This document shows, piece after piece, positions 33,749-42,639 of a stretch of DNA of 64,000 nucleotides. Position 1 is the stretch's first letter. Each line of letters starts with the position of its first letter. Where the stretch lies: contig NZ_FWZT01000003.1 in NCBI RefSeq assembly GCF_900177345.1, positions 354,871 through 418,870 of the forward strand, in the 5' to 3' direction. This DNA comes from Pseudobacteriovorax antillogorgiicola. GTDB lineage: Bacteria; Bdellovibrionota_B; Oligoflexia; Oligoflexales; Oligoflexaceae. Under the pieces are notes generated by a model. It had not been told where the DNA came from. It did no database searches and was given only the letters and a program-made list of their open reading frames with translations. A program made the translations under genes and the position numbers.

Positions 33749-35125
33749 CTAGTTTTCTGTAGACGATTGCAACTTGCTATCGCGATGGATCGCCAAGGCG
33801 TTGGTACTCGATAGAACAATATCAGCAAACCCCGACGGATCAACAACAACCCGATCTCCAGAGCAACTAAAATCCGAACGTTGACCACTGAGTACGTTGC
33901 AGTAGGTTCCCTCTGGCATTCCGGTTTGAAGCCTTTGACTCATCCCAAACGATCCACCATTGATCGCGACAAACCCCAGATCACCACGGCTAAAGGCGAT
34001 CTGATTAGCTCCATTATCCCACCAATTGTCGAGGCTAAAGGCACCACTTGTGACATTACGGAACTTAACCATCGCCGCAATTCCCTGCCAGCGATGCTCG
34101 CAGATCCATTGGCCATCGAAGCATTCGGCTCCCGAATGGACACCACTTTCTGGACGACCTTGATCCTTATCTTCAAAAGCGAAACTCGACATCACTTTTG
34201 GATAGCCATACGGATAGGCAAGCATAAAAACATTGGCGATAAAGTATCGGGCACCATCGTCCTTAAAAGACATCACAGAGAAGGGACGATCTCGCTGTGT
34301 GTCATGGTTATCTGTAAAGACGATGGCATCACTTGAATCGAGCCACCCCTGCCAGTTGCGTAGGTCTCTCAAGTACTTGAGCTGGCTTTGTCCCTTGAAG
34401 TGAGAGCCTAGAACGTTGCCGTACTTAAACTCTGTAACATCACCGTTGCCGACATATTCAAACTCTGAAACAGGCTCCCCAAAGGCTCCAATAACTTCTT
34501 GGAAAATATAGATATCTTTCGGCAAGCGATCGATGATTGCAGCTATATCCGATGCGGGTATATGCTTCGCTGCATCAATTCGAAAGCCTCTTACTCCGAG
34601 GGAAACAAGATCATTCAAGTAGTTTGCAATACGATCGCGGACATATTCAGATTCCGTCTTGAGGTCATTGAGTCCTTCTAGATCGCAGAATTGAATCTTG
34701 CCACGATCACCGTAATCTATAGGCTCAAAACAGTCATGAAAATCGTTCCACACATAGGGAACTGCGGGATAATTACGAGGACCCGCAGCCATGTGATTGA
34801 TCACTGCATCGACGTAAATATCGACGTTGTGCTTACGACACTCTTGCACCATCTCTGCAAACTGCTTGCGATCGCCACTACGGCCCACAATCTCATAACC
34901 TATGGGCTGATATCGGGTCCACCAGGCATTACCCGGCACACTCTCTTGGGGGGGTGAAACTTGAACTGCCGCGTACCCCATAGGGCCAATAACTGCACAC
35001 TCCTTTGCGATATCGTCCCAATTCCATTCAAACAGATGAACAAAAGCTGTCCTTGGGTCCTTAGCCTGTGCCTCGCTTTGTAGACCCAGTACCGCACCCA
35101 GCAAGAGTAGTAATCTTACGATCAT
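33749..35125 (-). CDS. Secreted alpha-amylase, GH13 (animal-type)
   Basis: A 458-residue enzyme with signal peptide (LLLLLGAVLGLQSEAQA). GH13 regions are clear: DIYVDAVINHM, GFRIDAAKH (nucleophile Asp), IFQEVIG (acid Glu) and FTDNHDTQRD. AAVQVSPPQESVPGNAWWTR then YQPIGYEIVGRSG is typical of animal and related bacterial chloride-dependent amylases, and the C-terminal beta domain is complete. It hydrolyses alpha-1,4 glucans such as starch and glycogen outside the cytoplasm. Clean catalytic residues suggest activity. Confidence 0.92.
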   Translation of the reverse strand: MIVRLLLLLGAVLGLQSEAQAKDPRTAFVHLFEWNWDDIAKECAVIGPMGYAAVQVSPPQESVPGNAWWTRYQPIGYEIVGRSGDRKQFAEMVQECRKHNVDIYVDAVINHMAAGPRNYPAVPYVWNDFHDCFEPIDYGDRGKIQFCDLEGLNDLKTESEYVRDRIANYLNDLVSLGVRGFRIDAAKHIPASDIAAIIDRLPKDIYIFQEVIGAFGEPVSEFEYVGNGDVTEFKYGNVLGSHFKGQSQLKYLRDLRNWQGWLDSSDAIVFTDNHDTQRDRPFSVMSFKDDGARYFIANVFMLAYPYGYPKVMSSFAFEDKDQGRPESGVHSGAECFDGQWICEHRWQGIAAMVKFRNVTSGAFSLDNWWDNGANQIAFSRGDLGFVAINGGSFGMSQRLQTGMPEGTYCNVLSGQRSDFSCSGDRVVVDPSGFADIVLSSTNALAIHRDSKLQSSTEN

Positions 35126-35517
35126 GTTGACCCCCTCAAACTATAAATCCTTAGTATTCTTCCCTCAAACGACTAGCATTAAACTACATAAGGTTCTTCA
35201 TGAAAATTTTAATTTCTTAAATGCAACGTTCCGTTCTTTTTGATGAAAGAGGGTTTTTCGTAAGTAATTTTCAAACTTGGATGCTGTTTGGTGTTCAGTT
35301 TCGCTATTTTGGTTCAATTTGTAGTAAATTTACTTTTTTAATACCTCTTATTACTAGCTTGAGCAGTTCACTTGACGGACTACCTAACGGAAGTTTCTGG
35401 CAAAAACCTTCGTTTATGGAGTACTTTCTACGTCGCAGGCTAGCAACAGCATGTCACAAGCATCGGGGTGCCCCTCAAATTAAGGCTGATCGGTGGCTGA
35501 AAGATCGCTAGAATAAC
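35126..35517. other. Intergenic region upstream of the candidate RNA
   Basis: It contains the amylase promoter side near 35126-35200 and a low-complexity AT-rich stretch. A 96-codon frame at 35221 has no ribosome site and no recognisable protein, so it is not called. A small gggg...cccc hairpin lies near 35465-35474. Confidence 0.35.
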
Positions 35518-35680
35518 TAGGGGCTATTGACGTTTGGGCCACACGTAGTTGGTCTGGACTGGATGAAGACAGGGCTGGAGTGAGGCGAGCCATATCGGCA
35601 ATATGGTGATGACGAGCGACAGCATATTGTGGTTGTCCAGCCATATCAGATGCTTGAGTTCGAAGCATCAACAGCCCCTA
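35518..35680 (+). ncRNA. Candidate structured RNA in the leader of the potassium channel gene
   Basis: A 13-bp outer stem with one mismatch joins 35518-35530 (taggggctattga) to 35668-35680 (tcaacagccccta). Nested inside are ggctgga/tccagcc (35573-35579 with 35636-35642) and ccatat/atatgg (35590-35595 with 35601-35606); a 3' hairpin gatgctt/aagcatc (35649-35655 with 35663-35669) partly overlaps the outer stem. A second copy of gccatatc at 35640 could compete for atatgg. The block ends 28 nt before the channel start. It resembles no riboswitch I know. Confidence 0.45.
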
Positions 35681-35708
35681 TTAGTAAGTTTGAAGGGAAA
35701 ACTTGACT

Positions 35709-36521
35709 ATGACAAAACTACAAAGCCGACTCTACGATTTAATCTTTGAAGCAGAGACAAGAGACGGGCGACGATTTGATTTGATCCTGATCGCCGTCAT
35801 CGTCAGTTCGGTTGTGGTTGTAGCACTGGACTCGGTAGCTAGTTTGAACGAATCCTATTCGATGCTCTTCTTAGGGTTGGAGTGGCTATTCACGGTGGCT
35901 TTCACAATCGAGTACTTAACCCGCATCTACTGCTTTCCAAAGCGTTGGAAATATATTTTTAGCTTCTATGGTATCATCGACCTGCTTTCAATTTTGCCTA
36001 CTTATATGAGCCTTATATTCGTTGGTACTCATTCATTTGCAGTTATCCGAGCCATCCGCCTTCTCCGTGTTTTTAGGATTCTCAAATTAGCGCAATTTGT
36101 GAGTCAGCAACAGATTTTATCCCAAGCACTCCGAGACAGTCGGGCTAAAATTACCGTCTTTATTTTGGCCATATTACCTATCGTCCTCATAGTTGGAACC
36201 ATCATGTATCTCGTAGAAGGAGAAACCAACGGCTTTACCAGTATCCCACGATCCATGTATTGGGCAATCGTGACGATGACCACAGTTGGCTATGGAGATA
36301 TTGCCCCTCAAACCATATTTGGTCAGTTCCTGGCGTCTATTGTCATGGTGCTCGGTTACGGGATTTTAGCGGTTCCAACGGGGATTGTTTCAGTGCATCT
36401 GTCCCATGCTATCCTCAAGTCGCAATCTAACACGGAAACTTGCCCGTCATGCGCCCTGGAGGGTCATGCTGATGATGCTAGCTTTTGCCGAAGGTGCGGA
36501 TCTCCACTTGAGCTAGCTTGA
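35709..36521 (+). CDS. Voltage-gated potassium channel with C-terminal zinc ribbon
   Basis: A 270-residue six-helix channel. The S4 voltage sensor is IRAIRLLRVFRILKLAQF with regularly spaced Arg, and the selectivity filter is TMTTVGYGDIAP. S1-S3 carry the usual acidic residues (for example FTIEYLTRIYCFP). The C-terminal tail is a double Cys pair, CPSCALEGHADDASFCRRCG, a zinc ribbon of the DZANK type, uncommon but known in bacterial Kv channels and able to bind nucleic acid or proteins. I prefer the ATG at 35709 over the TTG at 35703. It is a tetrameric inner-membrane channel. Confidence 0.9.
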   Translation: MTKLQSRLYDLIFEAETRDGRRFDLILIAVIVSSVVVVALDSVASLNESYSMLFLGLEWLFTVAFTIEYLTRIYCFPKRWKYIFSFYGIIDLLSILPTYMSLIFVGTHSFAVIRAIRLLRVFRILKLAQFVSQQQILSQALRDSRAKITVFILAILPIVLIVGTIMYLVEGETNGFTSIPRSMYWAIVTMTTVGYGDIAPQTIFGQFLASIVMVLGYGILAVPTGIVSVHLSHAILKSQSNTETCPSCALEGHADDASFCRRCGSPLELA

Positions 36522-36530
36522 GACCTCTAG

Positions 36531-36989
36531 CTAAGACTCAAAGTCGTCGGGAACCCAGCTTGGCCTTGGCTCGGTATCGTATGGTTTGAATATATCGTGA
36601 ACATCGATCGCCTCTTGTTTTTGTGGGACCAGCTGACCACCTGTTTGATAAAGGCCTGGCTCAGTTGTATCAAACAGCTCAGAATGCCTAACAACGAAGT
36701 CATAATGTTTGCCAGTCTTAGGATCAACAAAACAGAATCGATCGCCTTCTTCGAATTGAAGTTCTCCAATCAACCCCACTCCTGAGTGAGCCACATCGTA
36801 TAGGTGAATGCTTCGCTCTTCCCCCTCGGGATCTAGGATGTTTATTTCTGCAAAGGACCAAATCATGTCTCGCTTCTCGTTTCGATCTTCTAGGTGCACA
36901 CGATTCGAGCATCGAAACTTTATTCGTTCCATGATTTGCTTAATTTCATCTGTTGTGAAGCCTGCAATCCTCATTTTCTTCATATTCAT
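36531..36989 (-). CDS. PilZ-like domain protein
   Basis: A 152-residue cytoplasmic protein. FRCSNRVHLED contains the R-x3-R of PilZ, and YDVAHSGVGLIGELQFEEGD resembles its D-x-S-x2-G motif with Ala for Ser. This fold usually binds cyclic di-GMP; the Ser change makes binding uncertain. An AAGGGA site precedes the ATG at 36989. It is convergent with the channel gene. Confidence 0.55.
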   Translation of the reverse strand: MNMKKMRIAGFTTDEIKQIMERIKFRCSNRVHLEDRNEKRDMIWSFAEINILDPEGEERSIHLYDVAHSGVGLIGELQFEEGDRFCFVDPKTGKHYDFVVRHSELFDTTEPGLYQTGGQLVPQKQEAIDVHDIFKPYDTEPRPSWVPDDFES

Positions 36990-37313
36990 GACAAATTCCC
37001 TTATGTGCTAGCCTTACGCCAAGAAAGAATCAAGTGCCAGGAAGAGCCTGCGATCACACCCCGTGTGCATCCCTTCTCATCGACAACATGACAATCGTTC
37101 CAAAACCTATTCTAAATCTTTTCTATCATTGTCCAGCACTTAATTCATGCCTTGAATTGATACGTCGTAGAAGGCTCTGATCGGCCCTCCAGAGGCCCCC
37201 TTTCTCGCTATAATAAATAGCTTTTTCATAAGTATACAAGAAAGTAAAAGACCATCCCTCAGATTCGGAGCAAAACAGCCGAAGTCGTGTTCGCTTATTA
37301 GAGGGGGCTTCAA
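36990..37313. other. Intergenic region upstream of a lipoprotein gene
   Basis: A divergent promoter region. It shows ggcc-containing short dyads near 37182-37198 and a strong GAGGGGG ribosome site just before 37314, but nothing further. Confidence 0.35.
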
Positions 37314-38084
37314 ATGAAAATTTTTCTCACGCTAATCCTAGCTCTAGGATCAATTCAATGTGGACAGCAAAAAACTGATAATCCAACTTATCCTGATGGC
37401 CCACTACCGAAGAAAGGTAGTACGGAAGGTTCCACCGCAAGTATCGACGGGATTTTAGATTCGGAACAAAGTGCAATCATTGATGAAGAGCAACAGGCTC
37501 AAGAACAGGAATTGTCGGATCCTGAGCAAGCGGAGGCTGGCGAGCAGCAAACCGGCTATGGATCGATTCGTATTCAGATCACTGAAATGAAACAAGACTG
37601 TTCTGGCAATACTACAAACATCCAAGAGCTACTTTTCAAAATGAACGGTGAGTTTTTGGTGGATAGCTTTAGCAGTTACCCAGATAATAGAGATCCTATC
37701 TACAATACAGGAAAAATCGGTCCCTACGATGCCCAGATAAGCACCAGTGGTGACTTCGAAACATTCTATCCCTTTGAAGCATTCGGCGGTGGATTTGGTG
37801 GTGGTTGGTTTTCCAATCGCAATAGCTTCGAAAATGCAACACCCTCCCCGGCTGTGGGCGAGGTATGGTTCCAAGTTTCATTTGGCGAAGCCAAACCTTC
37901 CTTCGAAAGCCTGTACATTAAAGGTGGTTCGGCCACCCTTCCTGACTTCGCAGCCTGTGCACCATCTCAATTAAGAGTGCTGGGCTCCAATGATTTAGGT
38001 GAAACATGGGTCCTTCTTGGGTCCACGAACTCTGACACCCAGCCTGGCATTGAGATTTCGTTGAACAATAATCCGTCAAGCTAA
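37314..38084 (+). CDS. Lipoprotein of unknown function
   Basis: A 256-residue protein: signal MKIFLTLILALGSIQC, then an acidic Gln/Glu-rich linker (about 45-85) and a beta-rich domain containing a Gly/Phe run (EAFGGGFGGGWFSNRN). Two or three Cys in the domain may pair. GAGGGGG precedes the start. No family is recognised; a surface-exposed adhesin-like domain on a flexible stalk is one reading. Confidence 0.6.
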   Translation: MKIFLTLILALGSIQCGQQKTDNPTYPDGPLPKKGSTEGSTASIDGILDSEQSAIIDEEQQAQEQELSDPEQAEAGEQQTGYGSIRIQITEMKQDCSGNTTNIQELLFKMNGEFLVDSFSSYPDNRDPIYNTGKIGPYDAQISTSGDFETFYPFEAFGGGFGGGWFSNRNSFENATPSPAVGEVWFQVSFGEAKPSFESLYIKGGSATLPDFAACAPSQLRVLGSNDLGETWVLLGSTNSDTQPGIEISLNNNPSS

Positions 38085-38123
38085 GGCTCCTTCGATCGTT
38101 AGGAGTATGCAGGTATAAACGAG

Positions 38124-38142
38124 AGTGCCACAAGATGGCACT
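38124..38142 (+). terminator. Terminator after the lipoprotein gene
   Basis: agtgcca pairs with tggcact around 5 bases, followed by ttact. Modest T content. Confidence 0.5.
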
Positions 38143-38215
38143 TTACTCCTCTGTCACTCAGTCGTTACCGTTGTAAGAGATCTGACGTTTACTGAGTCAA
38201 GAGGAGGTTTACACA

Positions 38216-38800
38216 ATGTTTAGCGCCGTTGTCCTAGCGGGACTTATAGCGAGTTTAGCAATGATGGGTATTATGCAGCTCATCACCTATGCTGGTATCG
38301 CAAATGGTGATATGATCCGCGCAGTAGGTAGTCTATTCACCAAGCAATTGAAAGGTTCCTTTGGAATCGGGCTCGCCATATATCTACTATTCGGCATTCT
38401 CTTTTCGTGGTTGTATCTTTCGATCCTATCAGCCATTCCTCAGCAACGCCCAGAGATCCTGTTGCTCATCGCCACCTTGGGAGGCTTCGTTCATGGTCTA
38501 CTCATCGGCTTCGCACTTGTTAGCGAAATAGTCGGCCGTCATCCAGTGGATCGCTTTCAAACTACGGGTTATAGCGTTGCACTAGCTCATATCGTAGGTC
38601 ATGTGGTTTTTGGTTTTGCTATAGGAGTAAGTTACCTCAATTTTAATGGCCTTTTAAGCGAGCTAACGAGCACTGCTTTTGCCAGTACTGGTTTTATTTT
38701 CACAGGTGTAGCTCTCAGCATCGGCCTTGCCTTTATCGTATTCAATGCTGTGAAGAATGCCCCTCGATCAGAACAGGTTGCGGCTAAGGATTCTATCTGA
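38216..38800 (+). CDS. Small membrane protein, paralogue of the one at 50061
   Basis: A 194-residue protein with four or five hydrophobic helices. It shares with the 190-residue protein at 50061 the blocks ANGDMIRAVGSLFTK, LGGFVHGLLIGF, GRHPVDRFQTTGYSVALAH and IVGHVVFG. The conserved His residues in GFVHG, RHP and AHIVGH could bind a metal or cofactor. GAGGAGG precedes the start. Function unknown. Confidence 0.6.
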   Translation: MFSAVVLAGLIASLAMMGIMQLITYAGIANGDMIRAVGSLFTKQLKGSFGIGLAIYLLFGILFSWLYLSILSAIPQQRPEILLLIATLGGFVHGLLIGFALVSEIVGRHPVDRFQTTGYSVALAHIVGHVVFGFAIGVSYLNFNGLLSELTSTAFASTGFIFTGVALSIGLAFIVFNAVKNAPRSEQVAAKDSI

Positions 38801-38813
38801 TCGAATATTTTAC

Positions 38814-39638
38814 TCAGATTCGGTCAAATGCCTTTTGGATCGGCGAAAAAACTTGTGGTGCCAGGAGGTTGGTGGCAATTGCTCCATCATTTGCAGCACA
38901 GGCCAAGTAATTGTTTAGGGTGGCTGAGCGAGAGTGAATACCTACCACTTGCCAGCCGCCATCTAACCGAGCAAATTTAGGCCCTCCACTATCCCCCTTG
39001 CAGCCATGACTTCGATTAGAGCCGATATGGAACTCTTCACCATTCAAGCCATATAGGCCTCTGAAAGGAACTTCAGAGAAATAAAGCTTGGTATGATCGG
39101 AATTGTTTTTAAGACCTTCGCCAGTAAGCCCGAAACCTACACTTACCAGATCTCCATCAGGCTTTGAGAACTGCTGCCTATTGTTTTCCAAAACAGTTTC
39201 GGCGGCGGTCAGATCTTGTGCGATGGGAGTTATATCTCCAAGAAAGTTGTTCTCCAACTCAAGGACAGCGAGATCGAAGCTTTGAGTAGTGATGTAGTTT
39301 TCATTATATTTATAGGGGAATGATTCAATCTTGGCTACTTGGTATGTGGCACCCCAGCGATCTTTGATCTCAACTTCAGAAACATCTTTACAGCCATTTG
39401 CACGACTTTCATCTTGGCAGATTCGAGAAAAGCAATGAGCCGCACTTAGGACAACCTTCTCTGCTACAACGACCCCAGTGCAGTTGAAAAAACCTGACTC
39501 AACAACTTTGACAACAGACGAGAATTGGCTATCTTCAATGGGATCACCACCTTTTATATCAAGCCTCATTTCTTCTTGATCAGAACAGCTACTAATACCC
39601 ATCAAGCAAACCCCTAAAAGGCTTAGCCTCATTCTCAT
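38814..39638 (-). CDS. Trypsin-family (S1) serine protease lipoprotein
   Basis: A 274-residue lipoprotein (signal LLGVCLMGISSC). The triad is complete: His in VVLSAAHCF, Asp in QSFDLAVLE and Ser in CKGDSGGP. The residue six before the Ser (position 189 in chymotrypsin numbering) is His, not the trypsin Asp, so it should not prefer Arg/Lys. Its sequence is close to the protease at 45577. It is the last of a run of minus-strand genes, 14 bp after the pseudoprotease. Likely anchored in the outer membrane. Confidence 0.85.
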   Translation of the reverse strand: MRMRLSLLGVCLMGISSCSDQEEMRLDIKGGDPIEDSQFSSVVKVVESGFFNCTGVVVAEKVVLSAAHCFSRICQDESRANGCKDVSEVEIKDRWGATYQVAKIESFPYKYNENYITTQSFDLAVLELENNFLGDITPIAQDLTAAETVLENNRQQFSKPDGDLVSVGFGLTGEGLKNNSDHTKLYFSEVPFRGLYGLNGEEFHIGSNRSHGCKGDSGGPKFARLDGGWQVVGIHSRSATLNNYLACAANDGAIATNLLAPQVFSPIQKAFDRI

Positions 39639-39652
39639 ACCCTACTCTCCTT

Positions 39653-40801
39653 CTATTTAGGGAATAAATTGATCCTTCGTTCCTCTAGCCAGGTTCGAAA
39701 TCGGTGATGCCCTAGGAGACCAACCACCAAGTGTGCATCCGCCTCGCAGGAGTTCTCTACACTAGCATTGAAGTATCGAGAGCTAACTCCTAGTAGCTGG
39801 ATCCCTTTACTTGAACGATGTATTAAGGGAGCACCAAGTTTCAGGCCGCAAGGATTTTGGGATTTCCTAGGGAAGCCCACGATAAGCTCTTCACTTTCTA
39901 GGCCTATAAAATGCCTCACAGGAGCTATCTGAACTCTTGTGTCTTGCCATTGATCAGTCGGGCTCGAAACAATAGCAGTTGTTATTTGTTCAGCATCTCC
40001 GGCAAAATCATAGCTCGACATGATCTGGCCTACTTCCTGACTATCCGCTTTGGAAGGACAGATCCAAATATCATGGGGTTCTTCGACCTCGATAATCGCA
40101 AGATCTAAGCCTTCGATCATAAGTGAGTTTTTGCGCAGAATGGTATCGGGAGACGATACAGATTGGATGGTGAAACGTTTTGATCCAGACTGAAGAGCTG
40201 TGCCAACAATATTTGAACTGCTGTCCACACGGATCTGATGGGTGTCGCGAGCCTCGAACCCTAAATTTCTAACGACGTCTTGGGAACGCTCGAAGCAATG
40301 AGCTGCTGAAATGAGATGCCGAGGACCAACAAAGACTGCCATACAACGACCGCCTTCAAGCATTGCCACAGCATCCGGTGCCTTATCCCAATCAGTTAAC
40401 CGTACATCTGTACAGTAATTATTCCACTCAGTCTCTTCTACAGCTTCTAAAAGGACGTCGCGGGTCAATTGATCAGAGTCGTTGGAACAACGTACACCGA
40501 TCAATTGTGGCGTCGCTCCCCGCTCGACCACAAGCTGATCCTGTTTGCCAAACACCTTTCTAAGAACTGCCGGGTCAAGCGCTTGGCCGTTTACCTGACA
40601 GTGACTCACGCCCTCAGCCGTCCAGCTGATCGTAGCATCTAAGGGTCTCTCGGTGATACGAACGTCTAGTTGAATTGGTTCTTTGATTTGGGCGGGCGGG
40701 GGCGAGGAGGATTTGGAATCGCTTTGCTGGCAAGCAGACTGAATAAACAATAGAAGCCAGGCGCACGAGGCCAAGCCCCGCGCTACCATACGTACTAACA
40801 T
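39653..40801 (-). CDS. Trypsin-fold lipoprotein lacking the catalytic serine (pseudoprotease)
   Basis: A 382-residue lipoprotein (signal LLLFIQSAC). An N-terminal Ig-like part (about 40-120) precedes a trypsin-fold domain. His is present in LISAAHCFERS and Asp in GLDLAIIEVEE, but the Ser motif is CGLKLGAPL where active members have C-S-G-D-S-G-G-P-L, so Ser is Leu and the Asp before it is Lys. The fold is kept while catalysis should be lost. It may act as a binding or regulatory partner of the neighbouring active proteases. It stands 14 bp before the active protease gene. Confidence 0.8.
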   Translation of the reverse strand: MLVRMVARGLASCAWLLLFIQSACQQSDSKSSSPPPAQIKEPIQLDVRITERPLDATISWTAEGVSHCQVNGQALDPAVLRKVFGKQDQLVVERGATPQLIGVRCSNDSDQLTRDVLLEAVEETEWNNYCTDVRLTDWDKAPDAVAMLEGGRCMAVFVGPRHLISAAHCFERSQDVVRNLGFEARDTHQIRVDSSSNIVGTALQSGSKRFTIQSVSSPDTILRKNSLMIEGLDLAIIEVEEPHDIWICPSKADSQEVGQIMSSYDFAGDAEQITTAIVSSPTDQWQDTRVQIAPVRHFIGLESEELIVGFPRKSQNPCGLKLGAPLIHRSSKGIQLLGVSSRYFNASVENSCEADAHLVVGLLGHHRFRTWLEERRINLFPK

Positions 40802-41095
40802 AAGACCCTCCTAGCGACACGAATCCCGGTTCCTTGATCAACTCAAAGCCAACAACATCTTACTTCACCAGAGATCGACTAACTGCAGAAAGCCTATTAT
40901 ACCTTGGTGATCATAAGATCATCACCGACTTTCCAGTTTCTGAGGGGATCTCTTGCTTTTCTTTCTTACAGTTCTCATAAATAGCGATCAATTGATATCG
41001 ATGCAAGTGTAAGTTATCGTAATGAAGAGGATACCGTTTCGTAGAGGGCGAAGGCAATGTTGGAGTGAAAGATCTTCCAGATGCTAGTCCGTTCG

Positions 41096-42628
41096 CTAGA
41101 AAGCACAAATAGAACCCTGCTGTTGTTCTTTTGTGGGGCATAATTGGAGATGCAGAGGTATTTCGTTGTTAACTAAAGATAAATACTCTAGAGAGGTGGC
41201 TGAAGCCAAATCAAGAATCTGACTAATACGATTGTTCCCCAGTAAAACTACTTTCAAGTCACTGTGGTTTACCAGGCCAGCAAGATCTTCAATCTGATTC
41301 GAGCTAGCTAAAAGATGAGTGATTTTATAATTATCACGAATAAAGTCTAAATTGTCCAAGTGATTGCCAAGCACATTCAAGGTTCGAAGCTTCTTGAGGC
41401 CAGAGAGACTTGGTAGCTCCACAATGTTATTTTCCATCAAGATGACTGTCCCCAGTTCGTGCAGCTGCCCAACACCATCCCATTGGAGACCTCTAGGAGC
41501 ATCAGTGAGTTCAAGAGACGTGAGGTGTCGATTTCCAAAAACCCAGTCGAGGTCGTCCTGACTGCCGATACTAACCTTCATTTCTCTTAATGGCGGCAAA
41601 CTGGGAAGATCTTCAAGGAGCCTCAAATCTATCGATAGTCGATCGATCCGAGGGAGCAAAGCTAAAGCCTTTAGACTATACACAGGCTCTTTCAGTAAAT
41701 CAAAGCTCAGATCGCTAGCCAGCTTTCCGTAAAGGGATTCACAGTCGCGGCCCTTAAATTGAAGAAGCAGTGCTTTAAATAGGCTCACATCGCCACGCCC
41801 CACCATTCCATCCTCGCAGTAGCCCAAAAATTCAAGTTCGACTCGGTCGTCAGGAACAGCAGAGAGTTCGGAAACCTGATCTTGACCATTGACCTCTGGG
41901 TGGAGACTTAAGCTGGCAAAACTTGCCTCAGGAAACTGACAGCCGTCACTACCAAAGTAGTCGGGATTGCTAAACCAGTGCACACCATGGGTCACACCTA
42001 AAACCCACCATTCCCCCTTCTTCTGCATCAGCAATGGCCCTCCTGAGTCCCCTGAGCAAGGAGCGCTACCAAAAGTATTATCGACAGTAATAACCCCCTT
42101 TCTCATTCCAGATCGGTAGACTTTTTTTATCCGGGTAGCGCCCAAGTGATAGTGCCCTGTGGGATGATCGTCTGAGCGACCGTAACCAGCGATCCAAGCG
42201 ACATGACCCTCACTTGCAACGACTTGGGCGCCGCTCGCGAGCTTAATCCATCGTCCTGGAACATCATCTGAAAAACGAACCATAGCGATGTCATAGTTTG
42301 GCAAGAATGCTTCTTCGACCCGGTCAAGCCGATCAGCATACGTCATGATTTCCTGGACGGGATAGCGTTGCCCATCGGCTCCTCGGATGTGAAGCTTATT
42401 CAGACTGCGATCGTTCAAAAAACAGTGCGCTGCAGTCAGCAGAATTCCATCCCGAATCGCGACACCGGAACAAAATACCTTGCCATCACGTTCAAGGGCC
42501 ATTACCGCCGATCGAGGGTTATCGAGCACCCCTGCCTCTTGGTCAAGGGTTTCAATGCTTTCAACTCGCGGAGAGTGACTTCCACAAGAGCAAACAAGAG
42601 TTAGAAGCCAAAGTTTGACATACTTCAT
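41096..42628 (-). CDS. Trypsin-family protease fused to leucine-rich repeats, lipoprotein
   Basis: A 510-residue lipoprotein (LWLLTLVCSC). The protease domain has LLTAAHCFLND, YDIAMVRF and PCSGDSGGPLLM, a full triad, with Ala at the specificity position. From about 330 to 495 come leucine-rich repeats (LTSLELTDAPRGL, LKKLRTLNVLGNHLDNLDF, LKVVLLGNNRISQILDL, LEYLSLVNNEIPL). The repeats are like those of the lipoprotein at 46789. The LRR half probably recruits a target or partner. A fusion of S1 protease with LRR is uncommon. It is 11 bp after the gene at 42640. Confidence 0.85.
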   Translation of the reverse strand: MKYVKLWLLTLVCSCGSHSPRVESIETLDQEAGVLDNPRSAVMALERDGKVFCSGVAIRDGILLTAAHCFLNDRSLNKLHIRGADGQRYPVQEIMTYADRLDRVEEAFLPNYDIAMVRFSDDVPGRWIKLASGAQVVASEGHVAWIAGYGRSDDHPTGHYHLGATRIKKVYRSGMRKGVITVDNTFGSAPCSGDSGGPLLMQKKGEWWVLGVTHGVHWFSNPDYFGSDGCQFPEASFASLSLHPEVNGQDQVSELSAVPDDRVELEFLGYCEDGMVGRGDVSLFKALLLQFKGRDCESLYGKLASDLSFDLLKEPVYSLKALALLPRIDRLSIDLRLLEDLPSLPPLREMKVSIGSQDDLDWVFGNRHLTSLELTDAPRGLQWDGVGQLHELGTVILMENNIVELPSLSGLKKLRTLNVLGNHLDNLDFIRDNYKITHLLASSNQIEDLAGLVNHSDLKVVLLGNNRISQILDLASATSLEYLSLVNNEIPLHLQLCPTKEQQQGSICAF

Positions 42629-42639
42629 TGGGGCAGCCC

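Noticed and set aside
35221..35511. 96-codon open frame on the plus strand
   Set aside because: No Shine-Dalgarno site, no recognisable sequence, AT-rich non-coding look, and its end overlaps ground before the candidate RNA.
35480..35671. 63-codon frame on the minus strand across the candidate RNA
   Set aside because: Low-complexity Ser/Ala sequence without a family; it coincides with the structured region, which explains the base pattern better.
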